From the NCBI RefSeq assembly GCF_029784155.1, contig NC_073691.1, positions 147,025,927-147,089,926 of the forward strand: DNA of 64,000 bases. The letters run 5' to 3'. Below the pieces are notes generated by a model that had not been told where the DNA came from, did not search any database, and saw only the letters and a program-made list of their open reading frames with translations. Of this stretch, positions 1-11,264 are shown one piece after another. The stretch comes from Uranotaenia lowii. Taxonomy: Eukaryota > Arthropoda > Insecta > Diptera > Culicidae. Position 1 is the first letter of the stretch. Every line of letters starts with the position of its first letter. The position numbers were made by a program, and so were the translations under genes.

Positions 1-113
1 ATTGAAAAACTTATCCGGTACAACTGTGTTCGATGTTTGCTCTTGGGCTCGAACTCACCGAAATCTGCTCAGGAAGCAACTGACTTGCCAACTGAGCTAT
101 ATCTCAAGCCGGT
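1..113 (-). repeat. tRNA-derived SINE (5' head)
   Basis: Read on the minus strand from about 113 down, this begins like a tRNA, with an A box TAGCTCAGTTGG and a B box GAGTTCGAGCCC spaced as in RNA polymerase III internal promoters. After the B box the sequence does not close an acceptor stem but runs on as an unrelated body to the window edge. That is SINE structure rather than a tRNA gene. The 3' tail lies outside the window. The mosquito Feilai-type SINEs are the obvious comparison, but I cannot assign a family. Confidence 0.7.
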
Positions 114-426
114 TAGTGAAATGATGTTGGTTTTTACTGCTGTGACTAGGAGAATAACTGAAGGTTTGAGAATGGGAGCCACGAAAGATGAGTATCCTTG
201 AGAATTTGTCAAGAATCATACATTTCGAATCTTGTTGTAAAACTAAATTTAATTGTATAAGTTTACGGTTTTGTTTTCAAATTTTTAAATAATCTTAAAA
301 ATATTTAATGTAACTAAAAACTTTATGGTTCTTTCAGCTACCTACTGGAAAGTAATTAAGGATTTGAATTAATTTTTTGACAATTTTATACGTTGCTCTC
401 ATGACATTACCTGCTTTCATAGGCAA
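114..426. other. anonymous AT-rich stretch
   Basis: No coding signal, repeat or terminal structure seen. It separates the SINE from the leader of the LINE. Confidence 0.5.
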
Positions 427-921
427 TAATTTTTCAAATTTGGGAACATTTCCTGCGCGACCAGACCTCACCTTCCAACAGCTTCTGTATCAACCCTGCT
501 TTGTGCAAATCAGCCGCTTCTGACGGGATTCATCACCGGGACGCACCGAACAAGGCATTACGAATACCTCGGAGCACTTCGACTCAGTCGCGCTAGTTCC
601 AGCCAGCGGCATCAGTCGTTCCGGCCCTGAGTTCGATTGCGGCGATGAGGCTCTCCAGCCTGCATCGATGAGCTTTTTTTTTATATTTGGGAACTTTCCA
701 ACGAAATCTTGGATTCCAGCCGCTCCTACGATGCTGAATTCTATCCGCCCCTCATAAGCTTGTACGCGCCACCGCTTCTTCATGGGTTTCTTCACCGGGA
801 CGCACCGAATTAGGCACTTCGAACACTCCTGAGCCCTTCGACTCAGTCGCGCTGATTCCTGCCAGCGTCATCAGTCGCCCCGGCCTTGAGTTCGATTGTG
901 GCGACGGGGTGCTCCAGCCTG
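427..921 (+). repeat. tandem leader repeat of a LINE (two units)
   Basis: Two direct copies about 259 bp apart (best-matched parts 529-662 and 788-921) share CACCGGGACGCACCGAA, CTTCGACTCAGTCGCGCT and GAGTTCGATTG. Both units also start with a similar TTTGGGAAC motif (about 436 and 688). They sit directly upstream of the endonuclease reading frame. Tandem 5' UTR units of this kind act as internal promoters in several non-LTR families. Promoter function here is inference from position. Confidence 0.6.
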
Positions 922-3900
922 TTCTCTCAGGCAAGTATCCATATCGAGTTGACCTTCTTTTTCGTGATGGACCTTTCCGTTCCAGTGTGAAACGACACCA
1001 TCTGCCTGCTGGGAAAAGCAATTATCTCAACCTTTACTACCAAAACGTTGGTGGTATCAACTCCTGCGTTAGCGATTATCTGCTAGCTTCCTCATGCTCC
1101 TGCTACGATAATATCGCTTTAACCGAAACTGGCTGAACGATAGAACCCTGTCTAGTCAAGTCTTCAGCTCAGACTATACAGTGTTCCGTTGTGGCAGAGG
1201 TCCTAACAACAGCACGAAATCCACAGGTGGCGGAGTTCTGATTGCTATCCGATCCACTCTTTCAGCCATCCCCATCTACGACGAATCATGAAACGATCAA
1301 GAATTCGTATGGACCCGCATCGATCTAGGCACAAAAAAACTCTACGTTGAGGCTGTGTGTCTGCCTCCTGATCGTACTAGAAATGTATCATTTGCTGATT
1401 CCTTTTCTAGTGGCATTTCTAAATTGAGTTCTCTCACGCTTCCTGAAGACGACATCATTATCATCGGGGACTTCAACCTTCTAGGGCTTAAGTGGATCCC
1501 CTAGCAAGGCAATTTTTTGTTGGCTGATCCAACCATATCTTCGTTTTCGGTGCCTTCCAACACGATTTTCGATTCTCTAAGCACGGCAACTCTCCGCCAG
1601 ATCAACAGCATCGAGAATGAAAATGGTCGCATACGCTCCTACGCCCTTGTTCAAGGTTGTTCCTCATCACCCTGCTCTGCTGCTTTCACTTGATATTCCT
1701 AGAGCTGTTGCCCACATCGAAAAACCTGGTCAATTCTATCTTGACTTTAAGAACGCCGGTTTAGTCGCTGTTTCACACGCTCGACGCTATCGATTGGGAA
1801 TCTGAAATGGAATCTTCAGATCCGAACGCTGCAGCTATGAAATTGTCCCATATCATCAGTTACATCATCAATCGTCACGTACCGAAACGCTCATCAGTTT
1901 CTTATCTAACCTACGAGCTCCTTAGCTAACGAAAGAACTGCGACAAATGAAAACGCTTAAGAATAAAGCTCTCCGTTATTACACCAGGCACAAAACTCTT
2001 CGCGCTAAAAATGAGTATTGCAAACTAAACTCAGCTTACAAAAAACTATGCTCACGCTGCTACAAGAGCTACTAAATTCGGATACAGCGAGGTTTCAAAA
2101 CAAAACCCAATCATTTAAGCAGTACATCAAGGAACAGCGGAAAGATTCCGGCCTACCGCCCATAATGTTTCTGGATGATAATTTAGCGACCTCGGAACCT
2201 GAAATTTGTAATCTCTTCGCGCACAAATTCCGTAGTATATTTGACTCAAACTTAATATCCTCGGACCAAGTTACCAGTGCAGCTTGTAGCGTCCCTCATT
2301 TGAACACATGGCTAAATCAAATTGTTGTAGGCGATGATATTGTTTTGAAAGCGACCGCTAAGCTGAAACACAGCCTTTCCGCAGGACCAGATGACATACC
2401 AGCAACCTTCTTGAAGCGATATACAGGGTGACAAAAAAGTCCCTTTACACAGAAAAATCTCAATATTTCAAAGAATAAGAAGAAAATCAGAATCTGACTT
2501 TCATAGCTTTATTCAGTAACTCATCAAGACACTTCACAGACGATATCTCGGAAGTACACCACCTTTCTCTGATCGAACCATCTTCAGACGTCTCGGAAAG
2601 TCGACACAAGCGGCGCGCACGTCCGGTCTCGTATAATCTTTTTCAACCTTGGAGTTCTCACAGACCTTGGTCGTCCAGATCACGTCTTGTCCTCGGTGCC
2701 TCTGGACTCTAGGATCGATTTATGGTCTGATTTATGGTTGATTACGAGCGATTTTAGGTGTTTGAATATGTTGAATATGTGTCCCTCTCACATGTTCAGC
2801 AATAACAGCTGCTCTCAACTCTGCCACTCACAACTTAATGTACACAAACTGCACAGAAACGAAACTCTGCCACTGTGGGCAGCAAAGTTCGTCCTTTCAT
2901 TTGACATATAGATGGCACCAGAGAGATGCAACGTATAGGCTACAGGCGACTCCAAAAAAAAGTGTGACAGGACTTTTTTGTCACCCTGTATATCACATAT
3001 GCTGATATTTCTAAAAATAATCTTCCAAGTTTCACTCGATGAGTCTACGTTCCCATCCATATGGAAAGAGGCCTACATGTTTCCGGTGCATAAAAAAGGG
3101 GGCAGACGAAATGTGAACAACTATCATGGCATTTCTGCCTTATATGCGAAAGCCAAATTTTTCGAGCTGGTTGATTAGGAACCCATTTTTTCGTATTGCA
3201 AGCCTTATTTTTCACATGAACAACATGGATTTTTGCCTAAGCGCTCTTCGACTACAAACCTGTTGACATTCACGTCTACTGTGCAAGACAGTTTTGCCAT
3301 GGGATCTGAAACCGATGTCATCTACACTGACGTTTCAGCTGCTTTCGACAAGGTGAACCATGACATAGCCATCGCCAAACTCGATCGTATTGGTATCTGC
3401 GGGTGTTTACTGGAATGGTTCCGCAGCTACCTGGTTGGTCGTAAACTCATTGTTCAAATTGGTGAATTATTTTCCAGTCAATTTTCTGCCAAATCCGGAG
3501 TGCCTCAAGGAAGTCATCTAGGACCAATAATATTCCTCATATACTTCAACGACGTGCTGTTGCTCCTTGATGGTCCAAAACTAGAGTATGCTGATGACCT
3601 GAAACTGTATCGCCGAGAATATAAACTTTCTACAGTTCAACCTCTTCGCCTCTCGGTGTGATTGCCTTTCCTTGAATCGTAGTAAATGCGCAGTAATTTC
3701 GTTTTCCCGCGAGCGGCTCCTATTATCAGCCATTTATTATCTTGGAAACGAGGCTATCGCTCGCGTCGAACTAGTGAAAGATTTTGGCGTGATTCTTGAC
3801 GCACGGTTGAATTTCAAGATTCCCACTAACTACACCGTCGACAAAGCTTCCAGATGTCTGGGTCTTCTTTTCCGCATGACGAAAGACTTCAAGGATGTCT

Positions 3901-4135
3901 ACTGCTTGAAGAGTCTTTATTGTAGTTTGGTTCGATCGACCCTTGATTATGCCTCAGCTATTCGGTGCCCAAGTGCCCATATTATCAAAACTGCTCAGAG
4001 CGTATTGAGGCCATCCAACGGCGATTTTTGCGATACGCTTTCCGACAACTCAACTGGCACGACCCGTTCCGACTTCCCAGCTACGAGAGCCGCTGTCATC
4101 TAATCGACATCAACACGTTGCTGATTTGCTCTCAT
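909..4135 (+). pseudogene. decayed LINE: AP-endonuclease plus reverse transcriptase
   Basis: A non-LTR retrotransposon ORF2 in broken frames. The endonuclease starts near 1020 with NLYYQNVGG and continues to ALTETG, GGGVLIAI (about 1230) and GDFNLLGLKW (about 1467), the usual apurinic endonuclease landmarks. The reverse transcriptase follows: AGPDDIPATFLK (about 2380), the FDKVNHD finger/palm block (about 3345), SGVPQGSHLGPIIFLIYFND (about 3500), the catalytic YADDLKLY (about 3587) and a thumb region with KCAVISF and LVRSTLDYAS (to about 3960). Multiple stops and frameshifts show it is dead. A 565-bp MITE splits the RT at 2424-2988. The downstream end meets a mariner at 4144. The motif style fits the Jockey/CR1/Loner group of LINEs, but I could not settle the clade. 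Confidence 0.85.
2424..2988 (-). mobile_element. TA-flanked mariner-type MITE inside the LINE
   Basis: Inverted ends CAGGGTGACAAAAAAGTCC and GGACTTTTTTGTCACCCTG are bounded by TA on both sides (2422-2423 and 2989-2990). This is the target preference of the IS630/Tc1/mariner group. The insert interrupts the LINE reverse transcriptase, so it is younger than the LINE. On the minus strand a short stretch near 2540-2640 could be a remnant of a transposase C-terminus (RRLKMV). There is no intact transposase, so it is non-autonomous. Confidence 0.75.
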
Positions 4136-4143
4136 CGAGAATA

Positions 4144-5401
4144 AAGGGTGAAACGGTCAAAATTTGGTCAAGGAAAAACGCGTGTAAATCGGTGAAATCG
4201 TTTATTTAAAACATTATATTAAATTTCTTTTTCAAGTTTAATTAGTATAAAATTCAGGAGAAATGTTCAGGTAGGCTTTCGCTTTTCCAAATCCGAATTG
4301 CCGGGCCTTACGCTTAACCCCTGCCATCAGATTTTGTACAACCACCTTGTCCACCTTCTTCGGCGCAGAAAGCCAGTTTGCCTTGAACTGCTGCTCATCC
4401 TAAGCAGTTTTCTTGGTCTTCTTTAGGTTCCGCTTGACAATAGCCCAGTATTTCTCAATTGGGCGGAGCTCTGGCGTGTTGGGAGGGTTCTTGTCCTAGG
4501 GAACCACCTGCACGTTATTGGCGGCGTACCACTCCATGGCCTTTTTAACGTAATGGCAAGATGCCAAATCCGGCCAAAACAGTACGGAACAACCGTGTTT
4601 CTTCAGGAAAGGCAGCAGACGTTTATTCAAACACTCGTTCAGGTAAATTTCTTGGTTGACAGTCCCGGAAGCTATGAAAATGCTGCTTTTCAAGCCACAG
4701 GTACAGATGGCTTGCCAAACCAGATATTTCTTCGCGAACTTTTACAGTTTCATGTGCTTGAAAATATCTGCTACCTTTTCCCCTTCCTTTTGCCGTATAA
4801 AACTCCTGCTGCTTGTAGTCGGCTTTGACGTAGGTTTCGTCGTCCATTACCACGCAGTCAAACTTCGTCAGCATCGTCGTGTACAGCCTCCGGGATCGCG
4901 CTTTGGCCGTCGTATTTTGTTTATCATCGCAATTTGGAGTCACTACCTTCTTGTAAGTCGATAGTCCGGCTCGTTTTTTGGCTCGATTCACGGTTGTAGA
5001 CGATACACCCAGCTTATTTGCGGCATCTCGGAGAGAGAGGTTAGGGTTTCGCTTGAAACTATCGGCAACTCTCTTTGTCGTCTCAGCGGCTTCCGGTCTT
5101 CGATTTCCCCCCGATCCAGACTTCCTGGCTGTCGACAAACGTTCCCCAAATACTTTAATTACATTTGTAACGGTTGATTTGGCAACTTTTAGCGATTTTG
5201 CCAGCTTTGCGTGCGAGTAGCTCGGATTTTCGCGATGCGCGAGCAAAATTTTGATACGCTGCTCTTCTTCCTTGGATCGTGATCTTCAGCTCTTTGTCCC
5301 TCTCCAGCTGAACAATTATGGGGCCAACACAGCTCTAATCGGTGTTATAAAACCATTTAACCGCTACTCAGAGTACTTCGACTTTGACGTTTCACGTGAT
5401 G
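4144..5401 (-). mobile_element. mariner element, ITmD37E type, inactive
   Basis: The left end AAGGGTGAAACGGTCAAAAT is flanked by TA at 4142-4143. A decayed matching end (reverse complement containing GTGAAACGTCAAA) finishes next to TA at 5402-5403. The transposase pseudogene lies between them on the minus strand. The 1.26-kb size is typical of mariners. It abuts or interrupts the preceding LINE. Confidence 0.75.
4238..5288 (-). pseudogene. DD37E mariner transposase, broken
   Basis: A cut-and-paste transposase. The N-terminal part (from about 5288, EEEQRIKILLAHRENPSYSH) contains two helix-turn-helix DNA-binding blocks, KLAKSLKVAKSTVTNVI and LRDAANKLGVSSTTVNRAKK. The catalytic triad is readable: the first Asp in VVMDDETYVKADY (about 4860), the second in LFWPDLASCHY (about 4570) and the Glu in PELRPIEKYW (about 4460). 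I count 37 residues between the second Asp and the Glu, which defines the DD37E (ITmD37E) group known from mosquitoes. Damage: a frame change near 4785-4800 with an in-frame stop just after it, a TAG between the second Asp and the Glu (about 4497), further stops near the C-terminus and no start Met before a stop at the 5' end. The frame ends at TAA, 4238-4240. Confidence 0.88.
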
Positions 5402-5458
5402 TATTCCGAAGAAAAATTCTTAGAGTTTCAAGTTTAACGTAGATTGGTTGATGGTTTA

Positions 5459-7667
5459 GGGTAAATGTACCCGACCTTGGCACCTAAGGCATGGTTGACC
5501 CTTTTTTTCAACATTCCAACCTTCCTGTTGAGTGCACCATAGAACAACCCTTTAATAATTCACTTGCTAACTTGCTTAGAGTTCAACAAAAATATGTTTT
5601 CTCTATGGAACTTTCATTAATGTGAGCAAAATGCATGCAAAGTATTCACTGCGGTGCTCCAATTACTTGGCCGCCGTACCAATTGTTTGCCGTTTCGATG
5701 ATCCGATTCTTGGCCACCAACAATGTGCAATAGATCTTTACCAACAACGCTTAATTGACAGTTAACAGAATCGTTGGCTATTCTGAATATATGGCCACTG
5801 ACAGAATGACGTCAGCTGAGCGTAAAGTTCTATGCGACGATGGAACACCGGGCTCAACCCCCTGACAACTTGACGTTTCCCATACAAATCGCTTGTGCCA
5901 GTTTTTTCTGGTTCTCTGGTTCTGTCAAATCGAAAATCGAGCTAATTAACATGTCGGAAGGACGCATCTTGAAATATGTTTTCTGTAACTGATTCAATAA
6001 CTAAAAAATGTTTTGAATTTGGAACTTTTTGCTATGTTTTATGTGAAGTGAACCTGTTTTCAAAAGTTTAGTCCAAGAAAACAAGTAGAGCGTTAATTTG
6101 TGTGTCCTACATAAGGTATAAAAGTTCTGGACTACTTCAAATAATTTACTGATATCCGGCAGTTCTTGGGACAAGTTTACCTTCCATTGAAACTGTTGAA
6201 GACACTCAAGCACAATAAATGTAAAATACAACATTACCGCATCAATCATTAAGTGATTGCCATAAGCTGCGATGCATATGAAAATTTTAAAATGACAAAA
6301 CAATCACATTATTGCAGAGCTATTCCCATTTTATAGAAAAACTGTTCCTACACAATATATAAATCGGTAGAATATTGAATAAGATTAACAATTTCGGTTA
6401 AGACTTTTTTTTATTCATTCGAAGTTATGAATTCGCCTGATTCGTACCACATTTATTAGTGTGCCCTTTTCATATGCATGACTCGAAAAGTATGTAAACG
6501 AGCGGCACACACGCGACATCTGCGATTTTGAAACAGACACACGAAACTCGACCAAACTGTCAAGTTGCCAGGGGGTTGACCGGGCTTCACTCATACAACA
6601 AAAAGGCTTTTGAAAACATTGATGAGATTTGGTTGGAGAGGAAGCACAAAACAAGCTTTCATTTCAAAAAGTCGGAAGTCCAAAATTTCCGCATTTTTTT
6701 TAATTTTTAAAACTTTAAACTTTTTACTCATTTAAACAAAGTGATGATTATAAATACCTCAGGTTGTTTCAGAATATTTGTGTATGAACAAGAATCATTG
6801 GTTTATGAATGACAACCAAACCTTCATCAGGGGGACCGATTCAGAAACGAATTATGTCCGCGAGTGGTTTCAACTTTCTGTTGTTTATGAACATTAAATC
6901 CCACGTGGTATTTGCTCGGCAGACTGCAATGCAAATGCTGTTCGCACGCATACCAATGTACCTTCGATTCATGGTTCCCAAATAGCGATTTTTGCATTTT
7001 CAATGCTTGGATATGACTTTTAGTTAGTCGAATCACTTATATTCTCCAACTTATTTTGAAGCTTAAGTTGATAGAAACGGTCTTATCATACAACCCAATT
7101 AGTATGGAAACATTTGTGTGTAGTTTTTAATGAATTTTAAGGGAAAACATCAGCCCAAAAAAACCTTTTTAATGAACATGTATTTTTTCCAGCTTCCAAC
7201 ACTGGTGGTGTGTTTCGATTGAAGTTGCATGCCAAGAAAAGGAACAAAATTAGTTTTAAATTTTTAATCAAAACCTAAATCAATGTTCATTCTTTTGTCT
7301 TTCTAGTATTTTTTGATTTTTTGCCGAGTTTAACTGTAGGCATGAGTATTTATTGCATATTTTTCAAATGAATGTCCGCGTTTTAAATCGCATGTGAATT
7401 TAACAGTTGCACTAGGAAGGTGAGTTCATCTGATTTGCATACGGTGATTTCCAACATAATTGCCGCGGATGCAGATCGAAAAAAATTAACTACTTTAATA
7501 AAGTAGAAACAATCAAAAAATTCGGTATGCACAGATTTGAAACAAATCATTCTCTTTGCAATGAAAATATAATCAAATTTTTTTAGCTCAATTTGGACCT
7601 GGAAAACATGAAAAGACATGTTGGCATGTCAAGAAAAGGACCATGCCAAAATAGGGCTCACTTACCC
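5459..7667. mobile_element. TIR element (ends GGGTAARTG), non-coding
   Basis: The left end GGGTAAATGTACCCGACCTT and the reverse complement of the right end, GGGTAAGTGAGCCCTATTTT, are similar for about 35 bp and both reach a TTGGCA block. TA lies outside each end (5457-5458 and 7668-7669). No transposase is visible inside. It contains the hAT-like MITE at 5855-6578. A TTGCATGCCAAGAAAAGGA segment near 7225 resembles one at 7620, so the interior may be composite. Confidence 0.5.
5855..6578. mobile_element. hAT-like MITE with 8-bp target duplication
   Basis: Inverted ends CAACCCCCTGACAACTTGAC (left) and CAACCCCCTGGCAACTTGAC (reverse complement of the right) are flanked by identical 8-bp direct repeats ACCGGGCT at 5847-5854 and 6579-6586. 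An 8-bp duplication with ends starting CA fits hAT (P elements also duplicate 8 bp). The 724-bp interior has no plausible transposase. It is nested in the larger TIR element. Confidence 0.8.
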
Positions 7668-7960
7668 TAATACAGATATTTACTATCAATTAATAAATTA
7701 GTAAACTATGTCGCGAAGTTTTGTATTTTTGTGCAGAAAAACCTCATTTCCATCCGCAGAAGGAAGAAATCTTAATGACCATTTTCATCAAGGAGCACAA
7801 TGAATTTTAGCACATGTGCTCCCAACGAGAATAACGTTTTATAATACTGGGAACCAGTTGTCTCTGCGTCCAATACTGCACAGTGGGCCCGGCCGAATAA
7901 AGATGGGTAGTAAATGTACTTTTACTACTCACAGGGATGCTGACAAGATCTGGCTGTGTA
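7668..7960. other. anonymous stretch
   Basis: No coding evidence. A GGCCGAATA near 7890 is inverted relative to TATTCGGCC near 8088, which could be the ends of a small element, but the match is only 8-9 bp. Confidence 0.3.
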
Positions 7961-8558
7961 TGTGTCAAAAGCATAAGCATACCCTTCCAAAATGTTGTAA
8001 ACAGACCGACAAACTTGACAGGGTAATTCACTTTTTCAAGATGGCGATTGTGTATGTCTTAACAGATTGACATACCCTCAGATATATTCGGCCTTGGCTG
8101 GAAGCAGAGATGTTTTACACCCTAGTGTTACTTCTGCCCCCGGGGCGGTGCTCTGTTTGCCCCACACATAATGATTTTTAGATTTTGATTCACAAATTTT
8201 AACTGTATTTCTTAGTATTGATATATTATGTTTCACCTTCCAGCCTGATCGAAGCATAAGTCAAGCCTGTGTCAAAAGCATAAGCATACCCTTCCAAAAT
8301 GTTGTAAACAGACCGACAAACTTGACAGGGTAATTCACTTTTTCAAGATGGCGATTGTGTATGTCTTAACAGATTGACATACCCTCAGATATATTCGGCC
8401 TTGGCTGGAAGCAGAGATGTTTTACACCCTAGTGTTACTTCTGCCCCCGGGGCGGTGCTCTGTTTGCCCCACACATAATGATTTTTAGATTTTGATTCAC
8501 AAATTTTAACTGTATTTCTTAGTATTGATATATTATGTTTCACCTTCCAGCCTGATCG
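7961..8558. repeat. 291-bp direct tandem duplication
   Basis: The segment 7961-8251 (starting TGTGTCAAAAGCATAAGC, ending CCTGATCGA) recurs at 8268-8558 with a 16-bp spacer. I saw no difference when reading the two side by side. Near identity in non-coding DNA points to a very recent duplication or to an assembly artefact. It contains no gene. Confidence 0.9.
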
Positions 8559-9240
8559 ATGTACGAGTGTGCAGAAGTTCGATTAAACCGTGCAGTTTGA
8601 AGATTACTGGAGATCTGAAGAACTTAAAAGTGATTTGAGTGGGAGACGTCCAGCTTCTTTGGTGACAAATACCACGGTGAAGATCGATTAGAAATTAACG
8701 AAGGATCTCAACATATCGGAACGAAGTCACCGTCGAATCCTTAAAGATGAACCGAGCCTTTCAAGATCTATTTAATGAGTTCAAGACCTCGAAGCGCGAA
8801 GCAGAAGCTGTACTCGAACCCTATACACGTTGTCATTTCAGTTCAACGATAGAGGTTTCTTGCAGATTTCTTCGCCGGTTCACAGAGCCAAAAGTTCTCA
8901 ACTTAGAATTGCGGATAATTTTCCCGCTTTGTTTTCGAGCTTGGAGAGGCCAGGAGTAGTAGATGGATATCTTGAAGACTTAACAAATTGAAAGATAAAG
9001 TAACAGTCGCAGTAATCTTTAGATTTGGATCTCAGGTTGGAATGATGGTTTGTAACGGGCGCTGATTTTCGAGGAGAACCATTACGCATGTCCGTTTTCA
9101 CGCAACAGATGTTTATCAATTCAGAAAACGGTGTGGTTTTTGTTTGATAAATCATAACCCGTTACCTCGAGAATGTACTGCACACAAGAAAAATAAACGA
9201 GGAAAAAATGTACGAAATGGCGATAAAGTAACATACGAAC
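8559..9240 (+). pseudogene. possible LTR-retrotransposon gag remnant
   Basis: A short frame begins at 8747 (MNRAFQDLFNEFKTSKREAE) and is lost after about 70 codons. Farther on, near 9130-9180, another frame reads RCGFCLINHNPLPREC, with cysteine and histidine spacing C-X2-C-X3-H-X6-C resembling a gag zinc knuckle, followed by a Lys-rich run. The order N-terminal helix then knuckle fits a decayed gag, perhaps BEL/Pao-like, but the connecting sequence is broken and no pol is attached. Confidence 0.35.
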
Positions 9241-9970
9241 AAGATAAACGACTTAAGTAACACAATTCGTCGAAGACTATCTGCTTGGAAGCCTCCAAAC
9301 TCTCCGATTCAAGAAAAAAGCTGATTGGTCGTAAAAATGTGATCCAGCATCCATTACCTGTAGGTTTCTGCTGATACTGAGCCGGGACTCTGTATCTTTG
9401 GAAAAAAACCTGCACACAGTCTACCACTTTAGATACTGCAGTCGGCCAAGAAGACATCTGGCTATTATTATTTTTTCAAAATCCTCATCCCAAAGAGGGG
9501 AATATCGAACGCCTAAATTGTTTATGCATTTTAGCGATGAAAATGTAAATTATGTTCGGGTCCAGGGAAAAAAATCGACCTTCGACGGCCAACCGTCGCG
9601 AGTTGGGTTCCTTTTTTTCCACTTCCCCTCGGAGAGTGGCGGACGTTTATTGCATTTTATCATGTCCAGGGTGACGAAAGTTGCGGCATGATTTATCGAC
9701 CGCGCCCAATTTTTAGCGACTTTTCGCGTGCCATCCCGAGCTTTTGGCACCCCACTCCGTTTAAATAATGGACGGGATGAATTTTACGAAAGAAAGAAAA
9801 AAAAGTATAAGTGCTGCGTTCCAGTAATGTGCGTAACCAAACCGTAATTGTGCCACGACCTTTGCGAGACAGATGTGATATTGATTATTTTTTTTTTACA
9901 ATTTATTGACATCAGGCTCTGAGGTACCTTTGGAATGTTTTATTTTTGATTATCAACAAAACAAAAAAGT
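9241..9970. other. anonymous stretch
   Basis: The block 9560-9770 is locally GC-richer but has no sustained frame. At 9890-9935 a T-rich run followed by GGCTCTGAGGTACCTTTGG weakly resembles the reverse complement of the LINE 3' end that follows. Confidence 0.3.
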
Positions 9971-10080
9971 TAAGCAAACAATTGTAAAAACAAAAAAAGA
10001 GTTTTGGCTCCTTTAAACCTGAAGGTACGAGCCGTTTCAAATAAAGATTTACAAAAAAATAATAAATAATAATATTAATA
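9971..10080 (+). repeat. 3' end of an I-type LINE (dead-on-arrival copy)
   Basis: TAAGCAAACAATTGTAAAAA, then a block ending GAGCCGTTTCAAATAAA and an A-rich AATAAT tail. It matches the 3' UTR of the RNase H-bearing LINE at 38660-39960 (39873-39957). This is a second, severely 5'-truncated copy of the same family. Confidence 0.7.
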
Positions 10081-11020
10081 ATAAGTATCGCGAAGTCGAC
10101 GAACCTTTGGATCGAGGGATTTTGGATAACAAATTCATCGTAAAATACGCAAAAACTTACTTAACTTCCATGTTCTTTTCAGAAGAATAGTAGCAAAAAA
10201 CTACCTTACAGCTTATTTTGAATTTTCAACTGACCAAAGAATGCAAATCCAGTTGCAGAGAGCTTTAGAAGTGATGAAAACGCAGATTTCAGTTGTGGAA
10301 GAGAATTAATCTTTATTCGTAATCATTCGTCAAGTCCTTAAATAACTGCTTTCTACATAAGCGATAGCTATTTGTCAATATTGCTCAATAGAATTCCCTT
10401 ACCATAAAACTACTTATTTTCCAATAAGTAAAACGAGATTACTACTAGCCGCCGACCGTGGCCTAGAGAGTTAAATTTCAGCAAGATATCTTTAAACAGT
10501 TGTTAAAATAACGATGCATATCATACTTTCTACCCACAACGGTTTGGCAATTCTTAAGCAATCTTAAGTTGGCAATCAGTTTTAAGGTTAATGAGACATT
10601 AAATTGGCGTCGTCAGAAAAATTATTGGTTCCGCCAGTTTTTTTTAAATTGACAAAAACATTTTGAAAACAAATTTACTAAGAAAATGGGGTTAGTTGCA
10701 ACAAACTTTGTTTTAAATGAATAATCAAATGAAAACATTTGAAAATTTATACTTTTTGATATATTCGTGATGTCATAATGCATAAAGCACCAATTGAAGT
10801 AATTTTGGTTTGGTTCGAATTTAAGTTTATATTTTTCTGTCAAAATGTTTTAAAGAAAAAGCATAAGGATGCGGCATATATGTAGGATTGAAAGTACTAC
10901 AATAAATTCCACTAGCTGAAATCATGAAATATAATGTTATGATAGGGGAAATTTTGAAATTAACAAGCGCACTGAAGTTCGTAAGATTATTCAAAAATGC
11001 AGACATTACTGTTATATTTA
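10081..11020. other. anonymous AT-rich stretch
   Basis: No gene-like frame. The right edge passes into a diverged arm of the foldback family. Confidence 0.4.
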
Positions 11021-11248
11021 GAAAAGTAACCATTACTTCTCCAATTTTGAACCGATTCTGATAAATAACCACTTGAAATCTTTATTTTGAATTGACATTT
11101 GAGGTTCATGGAAAAAAAGATTTTGGAAGGTTATCATCAAGTCTTAAACTGTTGATTTAACTAAATTTTCTTTTAAAAAAAATGCGTTTTTTAAATCAAT
11201 TTTTCTATCATAAGTTCACTAATATATACAATGCTGTTGATCATACGA
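11021..11248 (+). repeat. diverged arm of the 2.75-kb foldback family
   Basis: Aligns by eye with 58310-58530: shared blocks include CTTGAAATCTTT, AATTGACATT, AAAATGCGTTTTTTA and TCACTAATAT in the same order. It ends just before the 9-bp minisatellite. The continuation of the same arm is found at 18595-18764 on the same strand. Confidence 0.65.
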
Positions 11249-11264
11249 AAAAATGAAGTTCAGA

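Noticed and set aside
1..113. Functional tRNA gene
   Set aside because: Polymerase III boxes are present, but the sequence after the B box does not form an acceptor stem; it continues as a SINE body.
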